Below are positions 53,631 to 62,958 of a stretch of DNA of 64,000 nt, in pieces. A model generated the notes under the pieces. That model did not search any database. It was not told the origin of the DNA and saw nothing but the letters and a program-made list of their open reading frames with translations. Origin of the DNA: Lacrimispora sphenoides JCM 1415. GTDB lineage: Bacteria; Bacillota; Clostridia; Lachnospirales; Lachnospiraceae. The stretch is taken from assembly GCF_900105615.1 (NCBI RefSeq), contig NZ_LT630003.1, positions 4,900,001 to 4,964,000 on the forward strand, given 5' to 3'. Both the position numbers and the translations under genes were made by a program. How positions within the stretch are numbered: the stretch's first letter is position 1; every line of letters starts with the position of its first letter.

Positions 53631-54538
53631 TGAAAACAAACGGACTGTTCCTTCGGATAAGCAAGGTAACCGTTTTACTGTTCATGGTTCTTCTGTTTCT
53701 GATCATTCTTTCCGGTGGCATGAAAGCTTTTGCCGAAAGCCAAAGCCCGGGAGGTGCATCAGGGGAAAAGCGGGTATATGATGAAGCCGGACTATTTTCC
53801 CAGGAAGAAATAGAGACATTTGAAACTCAGATCCAGGCGATGAGAAAAGAAATGAACATGGATGTGGTGATCACAACCACAGACCAGGCAGGTGGAAAGT
53901 CGGCCGGACAATATGCGGAGGATTTCTACATAAGAGGAGCCTACGGGGTTGGAAAGGATTACAGCGGGGTATTGTTCCTGATCGACATGGATAACAGGGA
54001 GCTTTACATCCTTCCGGTAGGAAAGATGAACCGCTTCTTAACGGATAAGCGCTGGAATTCCATTCTGGATTCCGCTTATGACGAGATAAGTAATCAGAAT
54101 TACGGAGCTTGTGCCGGGAGCTTTCTGGACGGTGTGACCAAATATTACAAGGCCGGAATTCCCGGAGGACAGTATAATTATGATAAAGAGACAGGAAAAA
54201 TAAGTGTTTACCGCAGCATCCGGTGGTATGAGGCAGCCCTGGCGGCCCTTATCGGGCTTATTGCAGCGGCCTCAGCCTGTAGGGGAGTAACCAGCCGGTA
54301 TTCCATGAAAAAGGAGAGAGGCGGGGCTAAGAACTCGCTGATGGCCTATCGTGCAAACTGTCAGTTCCGGTATTCGGACCAGTTCGACCATTTGGTGAAC
54401 AAAACCGTGACCTATATGATCATTCCACGGAATCAGGGGAATACAGGCGGGGGCGGCGGCGGTTTTTCCTCCGGCGGCAGGAGTACTACCCATACCTCCT
54501 CTGGACGTACTATGGGAGGCGGAGGGCGGAAATTTTAA
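53627..54538 (+). CDS. ydjH: TPM-domain membrane protein (YdjH-like)
   Basis: A 303-residue protein. An N-terminal signal or anchor ('VLLFMVLLFLIILSGGMKAFA') is followed by a TPM domain ('YDEAGLFSQEEIETFE', 'DVVITTTDQAGGKSAGQYAEDFY', 'GVLFLIDMDNRELYI'). One membrane helix ('ALAALIGLIAAASACRGV') comes next, then a cytoplasmic tail ending in Gly/Ser runs with Arg. It overlaps the previous gene by 4 nt and is the last gene of the ydjIGH-like operon, closed by a very strong terminator. Confidence 0.85.
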   Translation: MMKTNGLFLRISKVTVLLFMVLLFLIILSGGMKAFAESQSPGGASGEKRVYDEAGLFSQEEIETFETQIQAMRKEMNMDVVITTTDQAGGKSAGQYAEDFYIRGAYGVGKDYSGVLFLIDMDNRELYILPVGKMNRFLTDKRWNSILDSAYDEISNQNYGACAGSFLDGVTKYYKAGIPGGQYNYDKETGKISVYRSIRWYEAALAALIGLIAAASACRGVTSRYSMKKERGGAKNSLMAYRANCQFRYSDQFDHLVNKTVTYMIIPRNQGNTGGGGGGFSSGGRSTTHTSSGRTMGGGGRKF

Positions 54539-54606
54539 TTTAACCTCATCAAATAGCGAAGCGGATTGCGAATATCCGATTGACTTATCGCACTGAATAT
54601 ATAAAT

Positions 54607-54651
54607 AAAAACCTGCCGGGAAAAGCAAGGACTTTTCCCGGCAGGTTTTTT
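54607..54651. terminator. Strong bidirectional terminator
   Basis: A perfect 19-bp stem (54607-54625 with 54632-54650) with a 6-nt loop and A/T runs on both sides. It separates the ydjIGH-like operon from convergent sfsA. Confidence 0.95.
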
Positions 54652-54740
54652 ATATGATGGCTGTTATTCCATTGTGCAGACGGCTGCTGCAGATTCGCTA
54701 TACGATGTTTGTTCTTCCTTTTGAAAAGCTTCCTCACTTA

Positions 54741-55541
54741 TCACGTCAGATAGACCGGTATAGGCATGTCCAGGGAGAGGGAATCCTCCGTAACGACACA
54801 ATCATATGCTAAAATATGTACCCCGGCCTCCTTCGCCCTTTTTAACGCATCCGCAAATTCCGGATGCGTTTTTTTATTAGGCGTAAATGCTTCCATCTCT
54901 TTCATCTGGATGACAAACAGGATATAAGCCTCATACCCTTCCCTGTGGGCATTAATAAGCTCCTCCATGTGTTTTACTCCCCGCACCGTCGGCGCATCAG
55001 GAAACATGGCAAGGCCGTTTTCCTCCAGGGTGACTCCCTTTACTTCCATGAATGCAGGGATTTCCTCTCCATGCGTTTCCTTTTTTCCCGGCAGCACCGC
55101 CTGAAAAGCCAGATCGAACCGTGACTGGTCGTAGGTGACTTCCCGCCTGATATCCTTTATGGCCGGGCTGAAAAGGGAAGGTGTATCCTCCGTCTGATGA
55201 AAAGGCAGGGGAGAATTTTCCCGGATGGATTGCAGCCATTCGTACGCCGCCTGATTGGGGGCCTGGGAATCCATATTGATGAGGAGCGGCCCGCCATTTT
55301 CCCGTTCTTTCCATACCCCGATCAAAGAGTATTCTGTTTTTCTTCCAAGAGCCGCGGCCTCCGGATGAAACTGCACCAGCACCTTAACACCGGGGATAAG
55401 TAGCTCCCGGCAGCGCCCTGTATTTTTAACGTGACAGATCACTTCCGCTTCTCCATACCCCTCTTTTGAGATCAGGACGTGGGCAATAAAACGGTTGGGC
55501 CGGCTTACAAAGATCCCTGTCAGCATGTGTTCGTATCTCAA
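54741..55541 (-). CDS. sfsA: SfsA family protein (sugar fermentation stimulation / nuclease-like)
   Basis: Member of the SfsA family, which has an OB-like N-terminal half and a nuclease-like C-terminal half. Originally linked to maltose gene expression in E. coli; its true role is unsettled. The product has 266 residues, a little longer than the usual 230-240. 'RPNRFIAHV', 'CHVKNTGRCRELL', 'EVKGVTLEENGLAMFPDAPTVRGVKH' themes and 'LFVIQM' are all diagnostic. AGAAAGGAGAG precedes the ATG. Confidence 0.93.
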   Translation of the reverse strand: MRYEHMLTGIFVSRPNRFIAHVLISKEGYGEAEVICHVKNTGRCRELLIPGVKVLVQFHPEAAALGRKTEYSLIGVWKERENGGPLLINMDSQAPNQAAYEWLQSIRENSPLPFHQTEDTPSLFSPAIKDIRREVTYDQSRFDLAFQAVLPGKKETHGEEIPAFMEVKGVTLEENGLAMFPDAPTVRGVKHMEELINAHREGYEAYILFVIQMKEMEAFTPNKKTHPEFADALKRAKEAGVHILAYDCVVTEDSLSLDMPIPVYLT

Positions 55542-55666
55542 TGAAGCTGTCTCTCCTTTCTGTATCCATGGTTGTATCTTACCATATAGAGAATAAAAAT
55601 GGAACCCTAGTGTCTTTGGAGTAGATACAATCGTCCGTTGAGTGAAAACTTTTTTGCCCTTTTTTC

Positions 55667-55695
55667 TTGCACCGTTAAAGAAAGTGTGCTACAAT
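55667..55695 (+). promoter_or_regulatory. Promoter for thrC
   Basis: TTGCAC (55667-55672), a 17-bp spacer and TACAAT (55690-55695), 58 nt before the thrC start. Confidence 0.65.
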
Positions 55696-55753
55696 GCTGG
55701 CAAGGTTTTTGATCCATCGACATTATAAGAGAGCAGGAAAGGAATAAAATACC

Positions 55754-57238
55754 ATGGAAATATCCTATCAAAGTACCAGGGGCGGCGAAGCCGGTGTGAC
55801 GGCTTCCCAGGCAATCTTAAAGGGTCTGGCAGCAGACGGCGGCCTGTTTATGCCATGTTTTATCCCAAAGCTTGACAAATCCATGAAAGAGTTGTCGGCG
55901 TTAACATACCAGGAAACAGCCTATGAGGTCATGAAGCTGTACCTTACGGATTACAGTTCCCAGGAGTTAAAGAGCTGTATTGAACAGGCTTATGACAGCA
56001 AATTCGATACAGAGGAGATCGCTCCTCTTGCCAAGGCTGATGGAGCCTATTATCTGGAATTATACCATGGAAGCACCATTGCATTTAAGGATATGGCTCT
56101 TTCCATTCTTCCTCATCTGATGACCGTTGCGGCAAAAAAGAATCAGGTAAAAAATAAAATCGTGATCCTTACCGCTACCTCCGGCGACACAGGAAAGGCT
56201 GCTATGGCCGGTTTTGCCGATGTGGAAGGAACGGAAATCATCGTATTTTATCCAAAGGATGGCGTAAGCCGCGTTCAGGAGCTTCAGATGGTAACCCAGA
56301 AAGGGGAAAATACCCATGTGGCCGCCATTCATGGAAACTTTGATGACGCTCAGACAGGGGTCAAAAAGATATTCGGAGATAAGGAATTTGCCCGCATGCT
56401 TGATGAAAAGGGCTTTCAGCTGTCTTCCGCCAACTCCATTAACATCGGCAGGCTGGTTCCCCAGGTGGTCTATTATGTTTACGCCTATGCAAAGCTCCTT
56501 GCCTGTGAAGAGATTTCTGACGGTGAAGAAATCAATGTTACCGTGCCTACGGGAAACTTTGGAAACATTCTGGCTGCCTATTTGGCAAAGCAGATGGGAG
56601 TTCCCATTAAGACCCTTATCTGTGCCTCCAATGAAAATAAGGTTCTTTATGATTTCTTTCAGACCGGGACCTATGACAGGAACCGGGACTTTATCCTCAC
56701 CAGTTCTCCGTCCATGGATATTTTAATATCCAGCAATTTAGAGCGCCTGATTTATTTAAGTGCCGGATGTGATACAGGAGCCAATGCGGCTCTTATGAAG
56801 GAACTGGGCGATAAAGGCAGCTATACGGTAACCGCCGGTATGAAGCACTTTATGGTAGATTTTATGGGAGGTTTTGCAGGAGAAGAGGAAACCAAGGCAG
56901 CCATTAAGAAGGTTTTTGAGGATACCGGCTATTTAATCGATCCCCATACCGGTGTTGCAGCATGCGTATATGACCAATACAAGGCAGAGACAAAGGATCA
57001 GGCAAAGAATATCATTGCCTCCACGGCAAGCCCATATAAGTTTGCAGGAAGCGTTCTGGAAGCCATTGAAGGAGTACAGGAGGAGCCGGATGAATTCCGG
57101 ATCATCGATCATCTGGCAGAGATATCTAAGGTTCCCGTTCCCCAGGCAGTAGAAGAAATCCGCACCGCACCTGTACATCATGATACAGTGTGCGATGCGG
57201 ATAAGATGAAAGAAGCAGTTATAAGTTTTTTAAGCTAA
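55754..57238 (+). CDS. thrC: Threonine synthase
   Basis: PLP enzyme that makes threonine from O-phosphohomoserine. The product has 494 residues, which matches the longer (E. coli/yeast-like) class. The start 'YQSTRGGEAGVTASQAILKGLAADGGLFMP' themes is typical. Lys112 in 'HGSTIAFKDMAL' binds PLP, 'TATSGDTGKAAM' follows, and 'VPTGNFGNILAAY' is the phosphate-binding loop. It has its own promoter. Its TAA and the stop of the convergent MATE gene share bases (CTAA), so no terminator separates them. Confidence 0.95.
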   Translation: MEISYQSTRGGEAGVTASQAILKGLAADGGLFMPCFIPKLDKSMKELSALTYQETAYEVMKLYLTDYSSQELKSCIEQAYDSKFDTEEIAPLAKADGAYYLELYHGSTIAFKDMALSILPHLMTVAAKKNQVKNKIVILTATSGDTGKAAMAGFADVEGTEIIVFYPKDGVSRVQELQMVTQKGENTHVAAIHGNFDDAQTGVKKIFGDKEFARMLDEKGFQLSSANSINIGRLVPQVVYYVYAYAKLLACEEISDGEEINVTVPTGNFGNILAAYLAKQMGVPIKTLICASNENKVLYDFFQTGTYDRNRDFILTSSPSMDILISSNLERLIYLSAGCDTGANAALMKELGDKGSYTVTAGMKHFMVDFMGGFAGEEETKAAIKKVFEDTGYLIDPHTGVAACVYDQYKAETKDQAKNIIASTASPYKFAGSVLEAIEGVQEEPDEFRIIDHLAEISKVPVPQAVEEIRTAPVHHDTVCDADKMKEAVISFLS

Positions 57239-58644
57239 CGGATGTTCCGGTTGGCATACCGGCACCATTTTCCGCTTAAGACGCGGGTGGAGAAGAAGAT
57301 GGCGCGAACCAGCCAGTCGATGGTCATGGCGATCCAGATTCCCATAAGTCCAAGGCCAAAATAAAGGCTTAATACGTAGGCCATGACAATACGGCAGATC
57401 CACATGGAACAGATGGAAACAGTCATGGTAAAACGGACGTCATTGGCGGCCCGCAGTCCGTTGGTCAGGCAGAAGGACAGGGGATGGATTATCATACAGC
57501 AGATGCTGTGGTAAAGCATCAGCTTATAAGCCAGGGCGCTGGTCTCGCCCGATAGATGAAACAGGCTGCATATGGGATTTAAAAACGGTATGATGGCAAG
57601 GTTTAATATCCACAGACAGATATATGCTGTTTTTAAAAGCTTTCCCATATATTTGCGGGCCTGTTTCAGTTCTCCGGCCCCTACACACTGTCCCACAACC
57701 GTTACCAGGGCTATACCTATGGCGCTTGCAGGGATAGTTTCCAGGCCGCAGATGGTGCTTGCTACCGCATTTGCAGCAATGGCCATGGTACCGAAGCTGG
57801 CGGTCAGACTGGATAGCAAAAGCTTTCCCAGCTGGAATATGCTGTTTTCCAGGCCGTTTGGTATGCCGATGTAGAGGATCTGGCGCAGCATCCTCTTGTC
57901 CGGGCGCAGACGGAACTCAATAGGGAAATTGCTCTGCTTTTTAAGAAGGGCAAACATAACCACTGCGGAAAGGATCCTGGAAAACAGGGTGGAAAGCCCG
58001 GCGCCTGCCACGCCCATTTGAAATACATAAATTAACAGGACGTTTCCTGCGATGTTGCAGAGGTTGGCACCCAGGGAGACCTGCATGGATACCTTGGAGT
58101 TTCCGGCTGTCCTGAAAAGGGCTGCACTGCTGTTATAAAATGCCAGAAATGGATAAGAGAGGGAGGATAAATAGAAATAAATTCTCCCGTTACGCATGAC
58201 CTCCTGGCCGATCTCACCGTATATGAGCCTTAGAAGCTGCCCATTAAAGATCAGGGTCACTGCCATAATGGCCATGGAAAGCCCGCCCACAGCCAGGAAT
58301 AGCTGGCCTGAGGCTTTGGCGACATTTTTTTCATCCTTCCGGCCGATGTACTGGGCCGTTACCACAGACCCACCAGCGGCCATTGCCCCGAATAATCCGA
58401 TCAGAAGGACGTTTATGGTATCCACGATGGATATGCCGGACACGGCTTCTTCGCCGCAGGAGGCTACCATGATGATATCAGCCATTCCCATAAATACAGC
58501 CAGTATCTGTTCTATGACTAAGGGGAAAATCAACTGGCGCAGCTGTTTTCTGGAGAAGAGATCCATCCCTTCCTGGCGTTCCTGCATTTCTGTGGTTTCA
58601 GAGTCCTGTCGGCGGAAAATGCCTTGCCACATCTTTCGTTTCAT
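57235..58644 (-). CDS. MATE-family efflux transporter
   Basis: Twelve-helix exporter of 469 residues, the second MATE paralogue in the window (see 28583). It shows 'PLVIEQILAVFMGMADIIM', 'MAAGGSVVTAQYIGRKDEK' and 'IPNGLENSIFQLGKL'. A 27-residue hydrophilic extension ('MKRKMWQGIFRRQDSE...') precedes the usual start, but this ATG is kept because of its close promoter. The gene converges on thrC with a 4-nt overlap of the stop codons. Substrate unknown. Confidence 0.92.
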   Translation of the reverse strand: MKRKMWQGIFRRQDSETTEMQERQEGMDLFSRKQLRQLIFPLVIEQILAVFMGMADIIMVASCGEEAVSGISIVDTINVLLIGLFGAMAAGGSVVTAQYIGRKDEKNVAKASGQLFLAVGGLSMAIMAVTLIFNGQLLRLIYGEIGQEVMRNGRIYFYLSSLSYPFLAFYNSSAALFRTAGNSKVSMQVSLGANLCNIAGNVLLIYVFQMGVAGAGLSTLFSRILSAVVMFALLKKQSNFPIEFRLRPDKRMLRQILYIGIPNGLENSIFQLGKLLLSSLTASFGTMAIAANAVASTICGLETIPASAIGIALVTVVGQCVGAGELKQARKYMGKLLKTAYICLWILNLAIIPFLNPICSLFHLSGETSALAYKLMLYHSICCMIIHPLSFCLTNGLRAANDVRFTMTVSICSMWICRIVMAYVLSLYFGLGLMGIWIAMTIDWLVRAIFFSTRVLSGKWCRYANRNIR

Positions 58645-58680
58645 AAAAAATCTCCTATTATGTATTTAGAACCTGCCCCC

Positions 58681-58709
58681 ATTATAAGGCATAGAGGAAA
58701 TAAAAGCAA
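58681..58709 (-). promoter_or_regulatory. Promoter for the MATE gene
   Basis: On the minus strand: TTGCTT (58709-58704), a 17-bp spacer and a perfect TATAAT (58686-58681), 36 nt before the ATG. Confidence 0.6.
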
Positions 58710-58752
58710 AATGTAACTTTGTTATAAAAAAGACAATCTGGAAAAATTATTC

Positions 58753-58781
58753 TTTCCAAATAGGGTAAGATGGTATATAAT
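58753..58781 (+). promoter_or_regulatory. Promoter for fba
   Basis: TTTCCA (58753-58758), a 17-bp spacer and a perfect TATAAT (58776-58781), 40 nt before the fba start. Confidence 0.55.
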
Positions 58782-58821
58782 AATATAGAGCAAGAGAAAA
58801 AAACAAATGGAGGTTTGTGAT

Positions 58822-59685
58822 ATGTTAGTTTCAGCAAAAGATATGCTTGAAAAAGCAAGAGACGGAAAGTACGCAGTTGGACAGTTCAACATCAACAACC
58901 TTGAGTGGACGAAAGCTGTTTTACAGACAGCCGAAGAACTGAAATCCCCGGTTATCCTGGGTGTTTCCGAAGGCGCTGGTAAATACATGACAGGCTATAA
59001 GACCGTATCAGCTATGGTGAAAGCCATGATCGAAGAATTAAACATTACAGTTCCCGTAGCACTTCATCTGGATCATGGTTCCTATGACGGCTGCTATAAG
59101 TGCATTGAAGCGGGATTTTCTTCCATTATGTTTGACGGTTCCCATTATCCTATCGCTGAGAATGTAGAAAAGACGACTGAGCTTGTGAAAGTCTGTGCAG
59201 AAAAAGGAATTTCCATTGAAGCAGAGGTTGGTTCTATCGGCGGAGAGGAAGACGGCGTAGTGGGTATGGGCGAATGTGCAGATCCTGATGAGTGCAAGCA
59301 GGTTGCAGACTTAGGCGTAACCATGCTGGCTGCAGGTATCGGCAACATTCACGGAAAATATCCGGATAACTGGGCTGGCTTAAGCTTTGAGACCCTGGCT
59401 GCCATCAAGGAGAAAGTAGGCGATATGCCTTTAGTACTTCACGGTGGGACAGGCATTCCGGAAGTCCAGATCAAGAAGGCTATCAGCCTTGGCGTTGCAA
59501 AGATCAATGTGAATACAGAGTGCCAGCTTACCTTTGCAGAAGCTACCCGTAAGTACATTGAGGCAGGCAAGGATTTAGAAGGCAAAGGCTTTGATCCACG
59601 TAAGCTTCTCGCCCCCGGTACAGAGGCTATTAAAGCAACTGTAAAAGAGAAGATGGAATTATTTGGCTCCGTTGGAAAAGCTTAA
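58822..59685 (+). CDS. fba: Class II fructose-bisphosphate aldolase
   Basis: Zinc-dependent glycolytic aldolase splitting fructose-1,6-bisphosphate. The product has 287 residues. 'YAVGQFNINNLEWTKA' at the N-terminus, 'ALHLDHGS' (metal and catalytic residues), 'EAEVGSIGGEEDG', 'LAAGIGNIHGKYP' and 'LVLHGGTGIP' with 'KINVNTEC' are all class II signatures. ATG 58822 has GGAGG 8 nt upstream; an in-frame ATG at 58807 overlaps that site. A terminator lies at 59753. High expression is expected from function. Confidence 0.96.
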   Translation: MLVSAKDMLEKARDGKYAVGQFNINNLEWTKAVLQTAEELKSPVILGVSEGAGKYMTGYKTVSAMVKAMIEELNITVPVALHLDHGSYDGCYKCIEAGFSSIMFDGSHYPIAENVEKTTELVKVCAEKGISIEAEVGSIGGEEDGVVGMGECADPDECKQVADLGVTMLAAGIGNIHGKYPDNWAGLSFETLAAIKEKVGDMPLVLHGGTGIPEVQIKKAISLGVAKINVNTECQLTFAEATRKYIEAGKDLEGKGFDPRKLLAPGTEAIKATVKEKMELFGSVGKA

Positions 59686-59752
59686 GGAAAATATTTTTCA
59701 AAAAAGTACTTGATTTTTTGGGAAAAATGGTTTAATTTAATTTAAGAACGAT

Positions 59753-59785
59753 GGCGTTCTCCTTATACCGGGAGGACGCCTTTTC
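59753..59785 (+). terminator. Terminator after fba
   Basis: GGCGTTCTCC (59753-59762) pairs with GGAGGACGCC (59771-59780) with one G-U pair, followed by TTTT. Confidence 0.75.
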
Positions 59786-59864
59786 TGATTTATGCGCATA
59801 TTCAGATCGCGAGGAGACTATAAAGGCAGTTTGACTTATCATAATATGGGAGGATGGAAAATTT

Positions 59865-61982
59865 ATGAGCGAAGTTGTAAACGTAGCTGAGCTGTTTGGT
59901 AAGAATGTATTTAACGAAACCGTAATGAGAGAGCGCTTGCCAAAATCTGTTTTCAAAAAATTAAAGAAAACCATTGAGGATGGTGCAGTGCTGGATCCAT
60001 CGATTGCAGACGTCGTTTCACATGCCATGAAAGACTGGGCCATTGAAAGAGGTGCAACTCACTATACCCATTGGTTTCAGCCTCTTACCGGAATTACCGC
60101 TGAAAAACATGATTCCTTCATTTCCGCCCCCACACCGGAAGGAAAGGTAATTATGGAGTTTTCCGGGAAGGAACTGGTAAAGGGAGAGCCGGATGCTTCT
60201 TCTTTCCCGTCCGGAGGCTTAAGGGCGACTTTTGAAGCAAGAGGCTATACCGCCTGGGATTGCACTTCCCCTGCATTCTTAAGAGAAGATGCCATCGGTG
60301 TTACTCTCTGCATTCCCACCGCTTTCTGTTCTTATACAGGAGAAGCTCTTGACAAAAAGACACCTCTCTTAAGATCTATGGAAGCCGTCGACGAGCAGGC
60401 TTTAAGAATCTTAAGATTATTCGGAAATACCACCTCAAAAAGGGTTACTCCTTCCGTTGGTGCCGAGCAGGAATATTTCCTGGTTGATCATGAAAAATAT
60501 TTACAGAGAAAAGATTTAATCTATGCCGGACGCACTCTGTTCGGTGCGATGCCCCCGAAGGGACAGGAGCTGGAGGACCATTACTTCGGTTCCATCCGCG
60601 AGAGGATCGCGGCTTATATGAAGGAAGTGAATGAAGAGCTATGGAAGTTAGGTGTGCCTGCAAAGACCCAGCATAACGAAGTTGCTCCCGCACAGCATGA
60701 GCTGGCCCCTATCTATGAGCAGGCAAATGTGGCCGTTGATCATAACCAATTAGTTATGGAAACCTTAAAAAAGGTGGCTGGCCGTCATGGATTAAACTGT
60801 CTGCTTCATGAAAAACCGTTTGCAGGGGTCAATGGTTCCGGTAAGCATAACAACTGGTCTTTAACCACTGACGATGGAATCAACCTGTTAAATCCAGGGG
60901 AAACACCCCATGAGAACATCCAGTTCCTGCTGGTGCTTTCCTGTATCTTAAAGGCGGTTGACCGTCATGCGGATCTGCTTCGGGAATCTGCGGCTGATGT
61001 TGGAAATGATCACAGACTTGGGGCAAATGAAGCACCGCCGGCCATTATCTCCATATTCATCGGTGAACAGCTTGAGGATGTAGTGGATCAGCTTTGCAGC
61101 ACCGGAGAGGCTACCCGTTCCAAGGCGGGCGGCACCTTAAAAACGGGTGTCAGAACCTTGCCTGATTTATTTAAGGATGCTACGGACAGAAACAGAACCT
61201 CCCCATTTGCATTTACCGGCAATAAGTTCGAATTCCGAATGGTTGGTTCCTCTGATTCCATTTCTTCGCCCAATGTGGTTTTAAACACCATTGCTGCTGA
61301 GGCTTTTAAAGAATCGGCAGATGTTCTTGAAAAGGCGGCTGATTTTGATACGGCAGTCCATGATATGATTAAAGAGCAGCTGGCAGCTCATAGAAGGATT
61401 ATTTTTAACGGCAACGGCTATTCCCAGGCATGGGTAGATGAAGCTGAAAGAAGAGGTCTTCCAAACCTTAAGTCAATGGTTGAGGCGATTCCTGCTCTTA
61501 CTACAGACGCGTCGGTAAAGATGTTTGAGGAGTTTAAAGTATTCACAAAGGCTGAGCTGGAATCCCGGGTTGAGATCGAATATGAGGCATACAGCAAAGC
61601 CATTAACATCGAGGCAAGAGCCATGATCGACATGGCCGGAAAACAGATCATCCCGGCAGCTGTGAAGTATGCATCTCTGCTTGCAGATTCCCTGGGGAAG
61701 GTAAAGGCAGCGTGTCCGGCAGCCGATACCAGTGTTCAGGAAGAGCTTCTCATAGAGGTAAGTGCTTATCTTTCCGATATGAAGGTAGCCCTGGCCGCTC
61801 TGTCAGATGCTGATGCAAAATGTACGGCAATCGAAGGGAACAAGGAACGGGCAAAAGCTTTCCGGGATGAGGTAGTACCTGTCATGGCAGCTCTCCGTGA
61901 TCCTGCTGATAAGCTGGAAATGATCGTAGATAAAGAATTTTGGCCAATGCCAAGTTATGGAGACTTGATTTTCGAAGTATAA
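59865..61982 (+). CDS. glnN: Glutamine synthetase type III
   Basis: ATP-dependent glutamine synthesis from glutamate and ammonia by the large GSIII type. The product has 705 residues, the GSIII length (type I is about 450). It begins with '[12 protein letters not shown]'. '[14 protein letters not shown]', '[11 protein letters not shown]', '[19 protein letters not shown]', '[18 protein letters not shown]' and '[17 protein letters not shown]' hold the metal and substrate residues. GGGAGGATGG is upstream. GSIII is common in Bacteroides and Clostridia. It is monocistronic, closed by the hairpin at 62003. Confidence 0.96.
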   Translation: MSEVVNVAELFGKNVFNETVMRERLPKSVFKKLKKTIEDGAVLDPSIADVVSHAMKDWAIERGATHYTHWFQPLTGITAEKHDSFISAPTPEGKVIMEFSGKELVKGEPDASSFPSGGLRATFEARGYTAWDCTSPAFLREDAIGVTLCIPTAFCSYTGEALDKKTPLLRSMEAVDEQALRILRLFGNTTSKRVTPSVGAEQEYFLVDHEKYLQRKDLIYAGRTLFGAMPPKGQELEDHYFGSIRERIAAYMKEVNEELWKLGVPAKTQHNEVAPAQHELAPIYEQANVAVDHNQLVMETLKKVAGRHGLNCLLHEKPFAGVNGSGKHNNWSLTTDDGINLLNPGETPHENIQFLLVLSCILKAVDRHADLLRESAADVGNDHRLGANEAPPAIISIFIGEQLEDVVDQLCSTGEATRSKAGGTLKTGVRTLPDLFKDATDRNRTSPFAFTGNKFEFRMVGSSDSISSPNVVLNTIAAEAFKESADVLEKAADFDTAVHDMIKEQLAAHRRIIFNGNGYSQAWVDEAERRGLPNLKSMVEAIPALTTDASVKMFEEFKVFTKAELESRVEIEYEAYSKAINIEARAMIDMAGKQIIPAAVKYASLLADSLGKVKAACPAADTSVQEELLIEVSAYLSDMKVALAALSDADAKCTAIEGNKERAKAFRDEVVPVMAALRDPADKLEMIVDKEFWPMPSYGDLIFEV

Positions 61983-62002
61983 TGGCAGAGGATATGAATA
62001 AA

Positions 62003-62034
62003 GGTGCCGTCCTGGCTGCAGGACAGCACCTTTT
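62003..62034 (+). terminator. Terminator after glnN
   Basis: GGTGCCGTCCT (62003-62013) pairs with AGGACAGCACC (62020-62030) with one C-A mismatch and a 6-nt loop, then TTTT. Confidence 0.75.
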
Positions 62035-62035
62035 C

Positions 62036-62221
62036 TCATAGCTCCCAATATATGGGCTGCATGCGTTCAAAGGTACAGAATTGCTTGAATCCAATGTCTT
62101 TTAAGATTTTCTTTACTTCCCCAATATCAAGTCCCATAAGTATTGCCCTTTGTACGATTTCCTCCATAGGACACTGGGAATCATCACTGAAATAAGTGTG
62201 TATATGATAATCTGACAGCAT
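62036..62221 (-). pseudogene. Internally deleted PHP-domain (histidinol-phosphatase-like) gene remnant
   Basis: A 61-residue frame joins two ends of a PHP-family phosphatase. The first 34 residues ('MLSDYHIHTYFSDDSQCPM') are the conserved HxH metal-binding N-terminus. The rest ('KILKDIGFKQFCTFERMQP') looks like the C-terminal end of the same family, which is normally about 260-280 residues. The catalytic core is missing and the join is in frame after 'MGLD'. GGAGG lies 8 nt before ATG 62221, so the remnant could still be translated. It cannot be an active phosphatase. Identification of the N-terminus is firm; the C-terminal match is less so. Confidence 0.7.
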
Positions 62222-62274
62222 ATTCTGTTCCTCCAGCCTCATCTATGTATATGAATAAATTTTTTTGACCTTCT

Positions 62275-62303
62275 TTGCCGGTTTAAGATTTATATGATAT
62301 AAT
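62275..62303 (+). promoter_or_regulatory. Promoter before the broken AraC gene
   Basis: TTGCCG (62275-62280), a 17-bp spacer and a perfect TATAAT (62298-62303), 85 nt before ATG 62388. Confidence 0.55.
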
Positions 62304-62387
62304 GATAATGCACTGAGACCCACTTATCTAACACAATTATTTTTATTTATTATAACAATCGTATTTAGAGAAGGTGAGGAAAATTTG

Positions 62388-62920
62388 ATGATAGATACCT
62401 ATGTCATGCAGGATGCCTCAGAAATCCTCCGTTATGACCAGATGGGGATTCCGCTTTATATCAAAGGGATAAATTGTCAGATTATCCAGATTGGAAAGCC
62501 CTTTGCCACTGGCATGAAGACTTAGAATTTATCCGCATTTTAAAAGGTCAGATGAATTACCACGTAAATGGAAAACGGGTCTTATTGAAAAAGGATGACT
62601 GCCTCATGGTCAATACCAGACAGATGCACTACGGCTATTCCTACAATCGGCAGGATTGTGATTTTATCTGCGTTCTGTTCCACCCCCAGTTATTTACCGG
62701 GAATAAATTGCTTTTCCAAAGGTACATAGCTCTGATTATGGAAAATCAGGGCATGGAATATATTTATTTTGACGGTTTAAGCTGCTGGGGAAGAGAAACG
62801 GCAGCTTTACTTGATCAAATTTATTCATTATAAGAGCAGGCGGAGCTATTACTCCAAGCTGTTCTTACGAAGCTATGGATGTACTCCCAGCCAATTCAGG
62901 AATTTACATTTGCAGTAAAT
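62388..62920 (+). pseudogene. Broken AraC-family regulator (N-terminal cupin part only)
   Basis: The start (ATG 62388, GGTGAGG upstream) reads 'YDQMGIPLYIKGIN', then the homology continues in another frame from 62474 as 'LSDYPDWKALCHWHEDLEF'. One T is missing in AAATTG near 62474, a one-base deletion. The second part carries the AraC cupin sensor ('GQMNYHVNGKRVLLKKDDCLMVNTRQMHYGYS'-type pattern). It meets TAA at 62831, after which the same frame reads on as 'EQAELLLQAVLTKLW'. The C-terminal AraC HTH (about 100 residues) is gone. A TTG at 62474 with AAAGGG upstream could in principle start a 119-residue cupin-only protein, but loss of function is the simpler reading. Confidence 0.75.
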
Positions 62921-62958
62921 ACCATAAAAAGAAAAGAGAAAGAAGAAGGTAGATCACC

